Source: JAIRNF01 sp031551125
GTDB lineage: Bacteria; Bacteroidota; Bacteroidia; Bacteroidales; UBA932
NCBI GenBank assembly: GCA_031551125.1
Contig: JAVBOB010000009.1
Span: 1-64,000 of the forward strand
DNA: 64,000 bases
Direction of reading: 5' to 3'
The notes beneath the pieces were generated by a model. It saw only the letters and a list, made by a program, of their open reading frames with translations, ran no database searches and had not been told where the DNA came from. Made by a program: the position numbers and the translations under genes. Shown here in pieces: positions 25,080-33,460 of this stretch. Positions within the stretch are counted from its first letter, which is position 1; each line of letters begins with the position of its first letter.

Positions 25080-26112
25080 AGTTCTAATTATAGGTCCAAT
25101 GGTTGGATACAACAAAAGCGTTGCCGATGCTTTTGTGCAGCTGAATTGGGAGGTTGAAGTTGAAACGTATAATATCCCCCTCCATCCGTTTAAAGGCTGG
25201 CTTAGATGGAAGCATAAGCTTTCCTTTAATCGAGAACGGCTAAAAGCAAAAAACAGAGAGAAATATAACCGTTTTATTATATCACGTTTTGAGGAGATTA
25301 ACCCCGATTTAGTATTCATATTTAATGGGGATATTCTACTTACAGAAACACTTGATACGTTTAGGCAATCAGCAACCGTTGCTTTATGGATGTTCGATAC
25401 GCTTCACCGCTACCCTAGATCTCAAGGGCATATTAACCATGTTGACGGGTTCTTTTGTTACGACATGAAGGATGTAGAATGGTGTGAGAAACAAGGAAGA
25501 ACAGCATTTTTTATGCCCCAAGCTTGCGATGAAACAAGCTATTTCCCCATCAGCACAGATAAAGATATTGATATACTTTTTATTGGAACGCTATACCGAT
25601 ACCCCAAAAGAATTAAGCTGCTACGCTTGATTATCAATAAGTTTTCTGATAAAAAGGTGTTGATATTCGGAGTTTATAAGCCCTACTATAAGAACATTAT
25701 AAGATGGGCATTTAGAGAAAAGCGAAAGGTGTTTAAGAATAAGGCCGTACCAACAGATGAAGTTAACCGGTATTACAATCGTGCTAAGCTTGTTCTAAAC
25801 ATCCACCATGAAAGCCAGCAATACGGAGCAAACCCAAAGGTTTTCGAAATTGCCGCTGCCGGCGCTTACCAAATTTGCGATACAAACCCTTTTATCAAAT
25901 CCCTTTTTACCAATGGGGAAATTGGCTTATACCAAAACGAGGATGAGCTGATAGCCCTTATTGAAGATGCGCTGCAAAACAGCAAAGATGAAAATGCAAA
26001 ACAGGCCAGAGAGGTTGTACTATCAGGCCATACATTTCTGCATCGAGTAAAAGAGATATTGAACATATTAAGCAAGCAGCCCCTTGCTAACATACCACCG
26101 AAAAACAATTAA
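25072..26112 (+). CDS. CgeB-like glycosyltransferase
   Basis: A 346-aa GT-B type protein. The N-terminus MPKVLIIGPMVGYNKSVADA resembles CgeB/DUF3880 glycosyltransferases. The C-terminal domain has DIDILFIGTLY (~163-173) and the donor-binding QQYGANPKVFEIAAAGAYQI (~249-268), as in Glyco_trans_1_2. Acceptor and sugar unknown. Its 3' end overlaps the convergent glycosyltransferase gene by 45 bp. Confidence 0.8.
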   Translation: MPKVLIIGPMVGYNKSVADAFVQLNWEVEVETYNIPLHPFKGWLRWKHKLSFNRERLKAKNREKYNRFIISRFEEINPDLVFIFNGDILLTETLDTFRQSATVALWMFDTLHRYPRSQGHINHVDGFFCYDMKDVEWCEKQGRTAFFMPQACDETSYFPISTDKDIDILFIGTLYRYPKRIKLLRLIINKFSDKKVLIFGVYKPYYKNIIRWAFREKRKVFKNKAVPTDEVNRYYNRAKLVLNIHHESQQYGANPKVFEIAAAGAYQICDTNPFIKSLFTNGEIGLYQNEDELIALIEDALQNSKDENAKQAREVVLSGHTFLHRVKEILNILSKQPLANIPPKNN

Positions 26113-26979
26113 GCGCCAAGCCATTGCGGGACGTAAGCTGAACAAATACCATAAAAACAATACGCCACTAACACCCCACTTCAGCCCTTCCCTAATCAGG
26201 CTATTAATATACTCAGTAGTTGAAATGGTTTTTGCTCTAACTTTCTCACTACTACCTATTCCTAACGATTGCTTTTTGAAAAACGCATAAGTTAACCGTG
26301 AATCCGGAACGTAGTGATGTACAATGGCATCAGGTACATAGTATATTTTCTCGCCTCCACCCTTCATCCGATATAAAATATCCTTTTCCTCTGCTCCGGC
26401 CATGTTGTTGCCCTTACGCCCCAAATCGGGATTAAAGAGCCCATATTTTGTAAAAGCATGGCTCCTAAAAGCCATATTAGCACCTATAGGAAACTGCCTG
26501 TTTGTAAATGACTTTACCTTATTACCTAAATCGATTGATGAGGTCAACGAAAGTAAAAAATGTGACATCCAGCGGGGGCGCTTCGTCTCAAAATCAGGAT
26601 ATATGCGTCCGCCACAAGCAATTACATCAGGATAGCTATTGAAAAACTTTAGCACTTGCTCCAAATAATCCGGCTCGGCAATAGCATCGTCATCCATAAA
26701 AATAATAATCTCGCCCTCAGCCTCCGCTATTGCCCTGTTACGTGCATGAGAAAGGCCTTGCTGCAATTCCACCACATACCTGTACGTTACGTTGGGGTGT
26801 TGCTTGCCATAGCCGCAAAATAAAGCGTCGGTGTTATCAGTGCTGTTGTTGTTTACCAAAAGTATTTCATACTGTTCCGGCTGCAACGTTTGCTTCACCA
26901 AGCTATTTAAGGCTTTAGCAGTACAATCACTTCGATTATACGTGCAAATAGCAACTGATATTTTTACTTGATTATCCAT
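26068..26979 (-). CDS. Family 2 glycosyltransferase
   Basis: A 303-aa GT-A enzyme. It begins with KISVAICTYNRSDCTAKAL, then EILLVNNNSTDNT, QQGLSHARNRAI, and the metal-binding IIFMDDDAIAEPDYLEQ (~91-107). A hydrophobic segment near the C-terminus (GVSGVLFLWYLFSL) suggests membrane association. It is convergent with the CgeB-like gene and overlaps it by 45 bp, and lies 3 nt downstream of the GT4 gene in its own operon. Confidence 0.88.
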   Translation of the reverse strand: MDNQVKISVAICTYNRSDCTAKALNSLVKQTLQPEQYEILLVNNNSTDNTDALFCGYGKQHPNVTYRYVVELQQGLSHARNRAIAEAEGEIIIFMDDDAIAEPDYLEQVLKFFNSYPDVIACGGRIYPDFETKRPRWMSHFLLSLTSSIDLGNKVKSFTNRQFPIGANMAFRSHAFTKYGLFNPDLGRKGNNMAGAEEKDILYRMKGGGEKIYYVPDAIVHHYVPDSRLTYAFFKKQSLGIGSSEKVRAKTISTTEYINSLIREGLKWGVSGVLFLWYLFSLRPAMAWRLIVFRWYVSKGLLA

Positions 26980-26982
26980 CGC

Positions 26983-28080
26983 TTACATTATACCACTTAG
27001 TAAGTTTTCCCACTTCCCCATAACCGCTTTTGGTAAAAACCGCTCAGCATCAGCTCTAGCATTTATTGACATACTTACCATTAAATCTTTACTATTCATA
27101 ACTGTAAGCAACTTACCCTTAAGCGATACTATATCTTCCGGTTCTACCAAAAACCCATCAACTCCATCTTTCACAATATCAGCAGGCCCGGTACAGCAAG
27201 CAAAGCTGACTATTGGCAAACCGTATGATTTTGCTTCTATTAGCACCATAGGCAAACCCTCTGCTCTCGAACTCATTACAAATATAGATGCCGAAAAATA
27301 GTGAGAGGCTATATCATCTGTTGGCGGTAAAAAAACAATCTCATTCTCCAACCCTAAATTGCGGGCTTGGCTTTGTAGGTTTTGCTTTTCTTCCCCATCT
27401 CCCACAATATGAAGCTTCCAGCTGAGCGTATCCTCTTTCTTTGCCAGTGCCCAAGCTTTTATCAGCATATCAAAACCTTTTCTATGGGTTAAGTGCCCAA
27501 TAGCCAACACAATATTTTCGCTAAGCGGAGAAGGTTGTTCGGGTAGCTGCACCATAAAGTTTGGAATGGCAACTATTTTGGCGTTGCACCGACAATTTTG
27601 AGCAAAATATCCGGCATCCTCTTCTGTAAGTGTAACAACCGCATATGCTTTTTTTGCAGCACATTTCCGCCCCCAAACACGAGCCTTTGACTCACTCTTG
27701 GTAAAGTAGTTATAGTGTTCCCAAGAGATTACTTTTGTTTTCAGGGGTTTAACAGCCGACAGGCTAACCAAGCTGAGCATTGTGTCAACATCAATAACAA
27801 CGTCAGCTTGAATATTTTTCAGTATTGCTCGAAGCCTTTTTACGGCAGAAAAATACCGCCACTTCAGCTTAGATGACGCTATATTGAGTGAATACAGCTT
27901 AACCCCTTCTCGTAAAAGGAAGAAAGAATGAAGAGCGGGTTCAAGGCTAACAATACTCACCGCATGTCCCCTATCTACCAGCTCGTTGGCTAACGATACG
28001 GCCATTCGTTCCGTACCACCCTTATAGCTTATGTTCTGGATAAAAATACAAGTTACCATGCCGCTAATATTATAATTCAA
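26983..28080 (-). CDS. Family 4 glycosyltransferase
   Basis: A 365-aa GT-B enzyme. The acceptor domain starts CIFIQNISYKGGTERMAVSLA. The donor domain has the family signature SSRAEGLPMVLIEAKSYGLP (~275-294), with the E-x7-E pattern used to bind the nucleotide sugar, preceded by LAIGHLTHRKGFDMLIKAW. Retaining glycosyltransferases of this type build surface glycans. It is 3 nt upstream of the GT2 gene. Confidence 0.9.
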   Translation of the reverse strand: MNYNISGMVTCIFIQNISYKGGTERMAVSLANELVDRGHAVSIVSLEPALHSFFLLREGVKLYSLNIASSKLKWRYFSAVKRLRAILKNIQADVVIDVDTMLSLVSLSAVKPLKTKVISWEHYNYFTKSESKARVWGRKCAAKKAYAVVTLTEEDAGYFAQNCRCNAKIVAIPNFMVQLPEQPSPLSENIVLAIGHLTHRKGFDMLIKAWALAKKEDTLSWKLHIVGDGEEKQNLQSQARNLGLENEIVFLPPTDDIASHYFSASIFVMSSRAEGLPMVLIEAKSYGLPIVSFACCTGPADIVKDGVDGFLVEPEDIVSLKGKLLTVMNSKDLMVSMSINARADAERFLPKAVMGKWENLLSGIM

Positions 28081-28130
28081 TAAATTCTAAGGCTGAAAGC
28101 CTTAATAAATTCAGAACTTAACCGCCCTGC

Positions 28131-28216
28131 TTAAAGGGGGAACCCTGCTGCTGCAAAATTGAACTTTGAGAAGTAGATTGCTTTGGCCAAAGCCCCCTTC
28201 AGGGGGTTGGGGGTAA
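28131..28216. repeat. G/C-tract palindromic repeat unit (copy 1)
   Basis: An 86-bp unit with a left end TTAAAGGGGGAACCCT and a right end AAAGCCCCCTTCAGGGGGTT followed by GGGGGTAA. The same two ends recur at 45933-46164, and the right end also at 51297 in reverse. It lies between the GT4 and FkbM genes. Confidence 0.6.
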
Positions 28217-28224
28217 TTAAGCAA

Positions 28225-28980
28225 CTACTTCATAAAACAAATTATGTTTTCGCCTTTATGGGATAGCGAAAAGCTGTACTTTGTGAGTGCCGAGAAAAAC
28301 GATTTTGATGCCCCCTCCCTCATTCTATCATGCAGCTCAATAATAATGACCTTCACAAATGGCAGCCAATTTTCGTATCCGCTTTCAAAAAGTTCTTTCT
28401 CAGAGCCCTCAATATCCAACTTAAGAACATCTATTGTATCAATTCCCTGCTCACGCATTATATCGGGAATAGAAATTGCTTTTATTGAGCCGCTTGTTCC
28501 ATCGGGTACTTCACTTACCATAAACCCCCAGTCTCCATAGCCTTTATCTTCCACCTTAAGGCTGGCGGACTTATTCCAAATTCCGTTACAATACAAGCAA
28601 ACATTTGAATAGTGCTGAGTATTCATTTTCAGCATTTCAAAGTTCGATGTTTCGGGTTCTACTGCAACTATTTTCGCTTCCGGAAACCGATTAGCGAAGT
28701 AAATGGTACCCATGCCTATATTCGCTCCACAATCAAGAATAGTTTTAGGCGTAAACCCAAAATCAATATTGTAGCAATCGTCCACTAAAACGTCTTGAAA
28801 GATAGGAAAATCCGAATTCCCCCTTCTCATGTATATGGGATGAGCAAACTCCCGCCGATAGCAGAAGCACAAAGGTTTAGAGCCCTTTCGTTTTTGTCTA
28901 TACAGTATGGACAGCCCGGCGAAACCAAATCGTCGATAGTACCGAGGAACTTTCTTTATGATGCGTGTTGCTACTCCCAT
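28225..28980 (-). CDS. FkbM family methyltransferase
   Basis: A 251-aa SAM-dependent methyltransferase. The SAM motif is TILDCGANIGMGTIYFA (~79-95), followed by AEKIVAVEPE-type strand 2 (AKIVAVEPETSNFEML) and IDVLKLDIEGSEKELF (~165-180), the FkbM signature. FkbM enzymes O-methylate sugars or polyketides; near glycosyltransferases the target is likely a sugar of the surface glycan. It starts 21 nt after the YfhO stop and is probably in the same transcript. Confidence 0.88.
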   Translation of the reverse strand: MGVATRIIKKVPRYYRRFGFAGLSILYRQKRKGSKPLCFCYRREFAHPIYMRRGNSDFPIFQDVLVDDCYNIDFGFTPKTILDCGANIGMGTIYFANRFPEAKIVAVEPETSNFEMLKMNTQHYSNVCLYCNGIWNKSASLKVEDKGYGDWGFMVSEVPDGTSGSIKAISIPDIMREQGIDTIDVLKLDIEGSEKELFESGYENWLPFVKVIIIELHDRMREGASKSFFSALTKYSFSLSHKGENIICFMK

Positions 28981-29001
28981 TGTTTTGTTTTAGTCCCTCA
29001 G

Positions 29002-31482
29002 TTACTCTTGCTCATCTGTTTTTCCCTGACCCTTTCTTTGGCGGATAAGTTCAAAAGCCACAGCCCCCAGCATTGCAAGCAGTATAACCCACAAAGACGG
29101 TAATGATATAGCCTCAAGCGTATCATGCGCTTTTGGCTTAAACCTTAGCTCAACCGTATGTTCTCCGGCCGGAACACGAACAGCGCGTAAAATATAGTTT
29201 ACACGTATAATGGGAGTAGGTTTACCATCAATAAAAGCATCCCAGCGAGTTAACCCGTCATCGTAATATATTTCCGAGAATACGGCTAATTGTTCGCTTG
29301 CAGACTTAGCTTTATAGCTTATATCGTTAATCTCGTATGTTTCTTGCTTAATAGTAGCAGCCGTATCCGGTTGGATATTCAATCCGGTCAGCTGTGACTC
29401 AAATCGCTTGTCAATAATTGCTGTCTTTGCAGGGTCGAGGGTAGCAAGAGCGGCAAATTCTTCATTCGCGTTAGCCACCCATTGGATGGTATCAACAAAC
29501 CAGGCGTTACCCAGCGCGTTAGTATTCTTTTGCACCTGTAAGTACTGTTGGTCAACCACACCAATACGATAGCGCGTGTTCAACATGTTCAGCACGTTCC
29601 ACTGTTCATTCTTATCATCGGAAAGGTAGCCTGCAATAACATCTTGGTAACGACGCAGCTTAGCCGCATGGTATCCGCCTATCGATTTATGGTAAGCTGA
29701 TGTGCTGGCATCATTAAACGTTGATACACTACGATTTAGTACGCGGTAGTTAGGGTCTTTATCTCCAAGTATTTCCTGATCGGCAGGAGTCATTTCGTAA
29801 GCAACCTGCGTTTTTGATTTTGGAACAAAAAAGTCGTTATTAAAATACCGCTTATTAACAGCAAACAGGTCTGTAAGTATTATGGCTCCAACACACAGAA
29901 TTAAAGCGGTCTTTCCTATAATTTTTCGGCTATATAGCAACAACATGCCTACTCCTAAGAGAATAAAAATAAGGCTGCGCCAAGCATCGGCACGAAATAC
30001 GGATACGCGAACAGACTCTAAGCCACTTTGTACTTGCAGGTAAACAGGGTCTTGCTTTATGGCGTTTGCCAGTCCGGCAGCTTCCGTATTACTCAAGAAG
30101 CTGAAAAATGACTTCGGCGCAACTATAAATAGAAGTGCAAAACCAGCAGTACATCCCAAGCTGGTATAAAAGGCTATACGCTTCTCCGCTATCAGGCGGG
30201 GTTTTTTTACTATTTCCACTAATGCCAGTATGGCCAAAATTGGAATACAAAACTCTGCAACAACTAAGATGGACGAAACCGTTCTCATCTTATTGTAGTA
30301 GGGAAAATAATCTAAAAACCAGTTGGTAAGCGCGCTAAAGTTGCTTCCCCACGATAAAAGAATGGAGAAAATGGTGGCTGCTAAAAGCACCCACTTTAGA
30401 TAGCCCTTAACCACAAACGCACCAAATATGAAAAGAAACAAAATAAAAGCACCAACATAAACAGGGCCTGACGTTATGGGCTGGTTACCCCAGTATGAGT
30501 CAAAGTTATTTGCAACAAATGTTTTTAGCTGCGGGTCGGATATAGCATTCATTTTGTCGGCGTGTGCACCACCCATAACACCTGTTGCGCCACCTTTCGT
30601 ATTAGGAACTAAAAGCGTAGCTGTTTCCTGAATACCGTAGCTCCATCCGGTAGCGTAGCTACGGTCCACCCCTCCTGTTTTCTCTTCTCCCGTTGACAGC
30701 TCCGACTCCCCGCGAATGGTTTGGCTTGCATATTTCGCCGAAAGTATCATGTTGGGCGAGTTTGCCGCAAAACCAATACCTCCGGCAACAAGCAGCATTG
30801 CTGTGGCTATGGCAAATTGTTTCAGCCGTCCACCCATCAAATCATAAACAAGCCGCCCCACAACAAATAAGCCAACTACCAGCAAGAAGTAGTAAACCAT
30901 TTGCGGGTGGTTGGAGAACAGCTGTAAGTTGAAAAATAAGGCGGTAACCGCAGCACCAATAAAATACTTAGCCCGATATGTCCAAATAATTCCGGCCATT
31001 GTTGGCGGTATAAACATAAGCACCCATACCTTCCAAATGTGTCCCGCCCCAATAATTATGATAAAGTAGGATGAAAAGGCATAGGCAATAGCACCAATAA
31101 TGGAAATATACGGATTTACCCTTAGCGCAATGAGCAAAAGGAAGAAACCCAACATGTAGCCAAACAAGAAGTTAGCCGGAGATGGCAGCCAAAGGTTAAA
31201 CGCATCACGCAGCTGGTACTGAACAGGAGCGGCTTTATAAAATGGAGAGATTTGATATGAGGGCATTCCCGAAAACATGCGACTTTCCCACAAGCTTCGT
31301 TCTCCATCATGGGCTTCTCTGTACTCATTCAAATCAACGCTGGCGCCTGCTCCTGCACGTGCATCATGCTGGTGGGGTGTCTTGTTTTCAAATATAACCG
31401 GAGTAAAGTAGGCGATTGACACCACAACAAATACGACAATAGCCGTAAGGTAGGGTAAAACTTGCTTAAAGGTTATCTTCAT
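29002..31482 (-). CDS. YfhO family membrane protein
   Basis: An 826-aa integral membrane protein. The N-terminal ~550 residues contain about a dozen hydrophobic segments with the conserved luminal loop PHQHDARAGAGASVDLNEY and SGMPSYQISPFYKA. A soluble domain (RYFNNDFFVPKSK...) and a last transmembrane helix (LPSLWVILLAMLGAVAFELI) follow. In Gram-positives YfhO is tied to glycosylation of lipoteichoic acid; in Bacteroidota the role is unknown, but its GT-C-like topology and neighbours suggest surface glycosylation. Length is normal for the family. Confidence 0.88.
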   Translation of the reverse strand: MKITFKQVLPYLTAIVVFVVVSIAYFTPVIFENKTPHQHDARAGAGASVDLNEYREAHDGERSLWESRMFSGMPSYQISPFYKAAPVQYQLRDAFNLWLPSPANFLFGYMLGFFLLLIALRVNPYISIIGAIAYAFSSYFIIIIGAGHIWKVWVLMFIPPTMAGIIWTYRAKYFIGAAVTALFFNLQLFSNHPQMVYYFLLVVGLFVVGRLVYDLMGGRLKQFAIATAMLLVAGGIGFAANSPNMILSAKYASQTIRGESELSTGEEKTGGVDRSYATGWSYGIQETATLLVPNTKGGATGVMGGAHADKMNAISDPQLKTFVANNFDSYWGNQPITSGPVYVGAFILFLFIFGAFVVKGYLKWVLLAATIFSILLSWGSNFSALTNWFLDYFPYYNKMRTVSSILVVAEFCIPILAILALVEIVKKPRLIAEKRIAFYTSLGCTAGFALLFIVAPKSFFSFLSNTEAAGLANAIKQDPVYLQVQSGLESVRVSVFRADAWRSLIFILLGVGMLLLYSRKIIGKTALILCVGAIILTDLFAVNKRYFNNDFFVPKSKTQVAYEMTPADQEILGDKDPNYRVLNRSVSTFNDASTSAYHKSIGGYHAAKLRRYQDVIAGYLSDDKNEQWNVLNMLNTRYRIGVVDQQYLQVQKNTNALGNAWFVDTIQWVANANEEFAALATLDPAKTAIIDKRFESQLTGLNIQPDTAATIKQETYEINDISYKAKSASEQLAVFSEIYYDDGLTRWDAFIDGKPTPIIRVNYILRAVRVPAGEHTVELRFKPKAHDTLEAISLPSLWVILLAMLGAVAFELIRQRKGQGKTDEQE

Positions 31483-31498
31483 CTCTAATCTAGTTTAG

Positions 31499-32698
31499 TT
31501 AAATCAAAACGTAGGTATCAACTACCCACTTTGCAAAAGGGAATGAGCTGGTAAATGCCGGAGATACAGCGTTTAACACATGTATGCTTTTCTTATCCCC
31601 TTCTACCACAAAATCCATTACAAGCTCTTTGGTTTTTACGTTCAACAGCTGAGCGCGAATACCCGGCTTGCTCCACTCACGAAAGCCCTTGGCTTCAATA
31701 TCATATACCATTGAGCGGGCAAGATTTACAAAGTGCTTGCGGTTATACTTCCTGATTTCCTGAAAAGCCAGCTTCCGAAAACCAAAAGCGTTGGAAAAGA
31801 ACAAGCGAGCTTCCCAAGACAGAATATTAACCAGCTCGCCAAATTTAAAGCGATGAAAACCCTTGTAGTTCTCTCTCCAAAAGGCAGGAATGGAAGTTGG
31901 TCCGATTTTAATTGTCCCGTCAACCGTAATGGTATAGTGAACGCCCAAGAAAGGGTTACCAAGATTAGGAACCGGATAAATATTGGTTTTTATAGGTTTA
32001 TCCGAACCTTTATATTTTAAGTAGATACCCTTAAACGGAATGATGGTATAACTTTTAGAGAATCCAAAATCTTTGGCAATCTTATCGGCGTAAAGACCTG
32101 CTGCATTTATAACCTTAGAACCGTAAAAAGTTTTTCCTGTTTTGGTTACAATAGTGTTATCATCCAATCGTTTCTTGTACGCCTCATTGAAAAACAGCTT
32201 AACCCCTTTGGCGGCAATCTCATCCCGAATGCACTTGTTTACTTCAACAGGGTCAACGGTTGCCGTTGTTGGAGAATATAGCGCATGCTTGTAAGTGCGA
32301 GCGTTAGGGTCAAAATTCTTCAGCTCTTCTTCGTCAATAATGCGAACATCAACTCCGTTATGCTTGCCTCTCCTATCCAGCTCAAATAACGACTCCAGCT
32401 CTTTTTCGTCTTTCGCAACAACAACCTTTGCGCATTCGTTTATTCCCAGCTTATTGGCGTAGCAGTATTCTCGCATTTGTCGATTTCCATCGCGAGTAAA
32501 CTTCGCCTTTAGCGAGTCGGCCGTGTAGTAAAATCCGGCATGCAGAACTCCGCTATTTCTCCCGCTGCTGTGGTAAGCCACATCGGGTTCTTTTTCAATA
32601 ACGGTAATACTTGAACTTGGATTACGCATAATAAGCTCGCGAGCAATGGCCAAGCCAATTACTCCCCCACCAATAATTAAAAAATCTGATTTTTCCAT
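31499..32698 (-). CDS. lhgO: L-2-hydroxyglutarate oxidase/dehydrogenase
   Basis: A 399-aa FAD enzyme of the DAO family that oxidises L-2-hydroxyglutarate to 2-oxoglutarate and passes electrons to the quinone pool. The dinucleotide motif is IIGGGVIGLAIARELI (8-23). The family signature HSSGRNSGVLHAGFYY (~42-57) and YPVPNLGNPFLGVHYT (~239-254) identify it against other DAO members. Length is standard. It lies 16 nt upstream of the YfhO gene on the same strand. Confidence 0.88.
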   Translation of the reverse strand: MEKSDFLIIGGGVIGLAIARELIMRNPSSSITVIEKEPDVAYHSSGRNSGVLHAGFYYTADSLKAKFTRDGNRQMREYCYANKLGINECAKVVVAKDEKELESLFELDRRGKHNGVDVRIIDEEELKNFDPNARTYKHALYSPTTATVDPVEVNKCIRDEIAAKGVKLFFNEAYKKRLDDNTIVTKTGKTFYGSKVINAAGLYADKIAKDFGFSKSYTIIPFKGIYLKYKGSDKPIKTNIYPVPNLGNPFLGVHYTITVDGTIKIGPTSIPAFWRENYKGFHRFKFGELVNILSWEARLFFSNAFGFRKLAFQEIRKYNRKHFVNLARSMVYDIEAKGFREWSKPGIRAQLLNVKTKELVMDFVVEGDKKSIHVLNAVSPAFTSSFPFAKWVVDTYVLI

Positions 32699-33321
32699 TT
32701 AGTCTGTATGTCTGAAAACGCTAAAAAGTTTGCGCAAATTCATGTCAAAGTTAAGCACTTTTCCCAAAGGACTTCTAACCATTACGTAAAACATAATTCC
32801 AAACTTTATATCAAGTATATAATTGGGAGAAAATCCGGCATACGGTTCATTAGAAATTTTGTAGGTATTAGGGCGTCTTGTCTCCATGCGCCCCCTGTAT
32901 CCCGAGTTATCAGGGGCAGCTATTCGTAATGGAAGTATTTTAAGCTGATTACTTATTCTCGCTTGGACTTTGTGCAAAAGATAAACGCAATTGTCCACAG
33001 GCATTCACAAAATAAAAGAACAAATAGATAAAAAACAGCACCTTACAAGCAAACCAAGTAGTTGATTTTTCAAAAATTGGAAATAGATTTACTGGTAGAA
33101 TATTTAACATAAGGGGCCCGTTTTTATGGAAAGTGAGCAGCAACCTGAAAATCTGAGAGCTATATCCCCATCCCTTAGAGTAGAAAGAGCGCGTGAAAAA
33201 TAATTTTAGCAACAAGACCAATCGCTTTTCTGCTTTTTTCGTTAAAATATTTTTCTTATATAATTAAATAACAGAAAGATATAAAATCTAATTGAATTGA
33301 TATTTTAATAATGGGGTATTA
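32699..33321. other. Intergenic stretch without a supported gene
   Basis: About 620 bp between lhgO and the small-RNA promoter. Two overlapping minus-strand open frames (101 and 90 codons) have no recognisable domain and conflict with each other. The AT content is high. I see no other structure than the small-RNA locus that follows. Confidence 0.5.
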
Positions 33322-33352
33322 TTTGGAAAGTCGAGAAAAATGACTACTTTTG
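33322..33352 (+). promoter_or_regulatory. Promoter of a small RNA
   Basis: TTTG (33322-33325), exactly 19 nt, then TACTTTTG (33345-33352). This is an ideal TTTG-N19-TAnnTTTG Bacteroidota promoter with no protein gene downstream on its strand. Confidence 0.75.
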
Positions 33353-33357
33353 TAGTG

Positions 33358-33432
33358 AGAGCTTTTGGGGTTTACAAATAAGAGGGTATCCCCAGATATG
33401 AACCCACCGGAATAAGAGACGGTGGGTTTTTT
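33358..33432 (+). ncRNA. Probable ~75-nt small RNA with two hairpins
   Basis: It starts a few nt after the TACTTTTG box and ends in a strong terminator. Hairpin 1: TTTGGGG/CCCCAGA (33364-33370/33390-33396) with a 19-nt loop. Hairpin 2: ACCCACCG/CGGTGGGT (33402-33409/33420-33427) with a 10-nt loop and a T6 tail, so it ends transcription on the plus strand. Both loops contain the same 8-mer, AATAAGAG (33377-33384 and 33411-33418). No open frame of useful length lies inside. It is convergent with uvrC. The start and end are predicted from promoter and terminator only. Confidence 0.7.
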
Positions 33433-33460
33433 ATTTTTCACTTGCGTACATATATAATTT

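Noticed and set aside
32699..33221. Two overlapping minus-strand open frames upstream of lhgO
   Set aside because: They overlap each other in different frames and match no family I know; the first abuts lhgO (TAA then ATG), but this alone is too weak.
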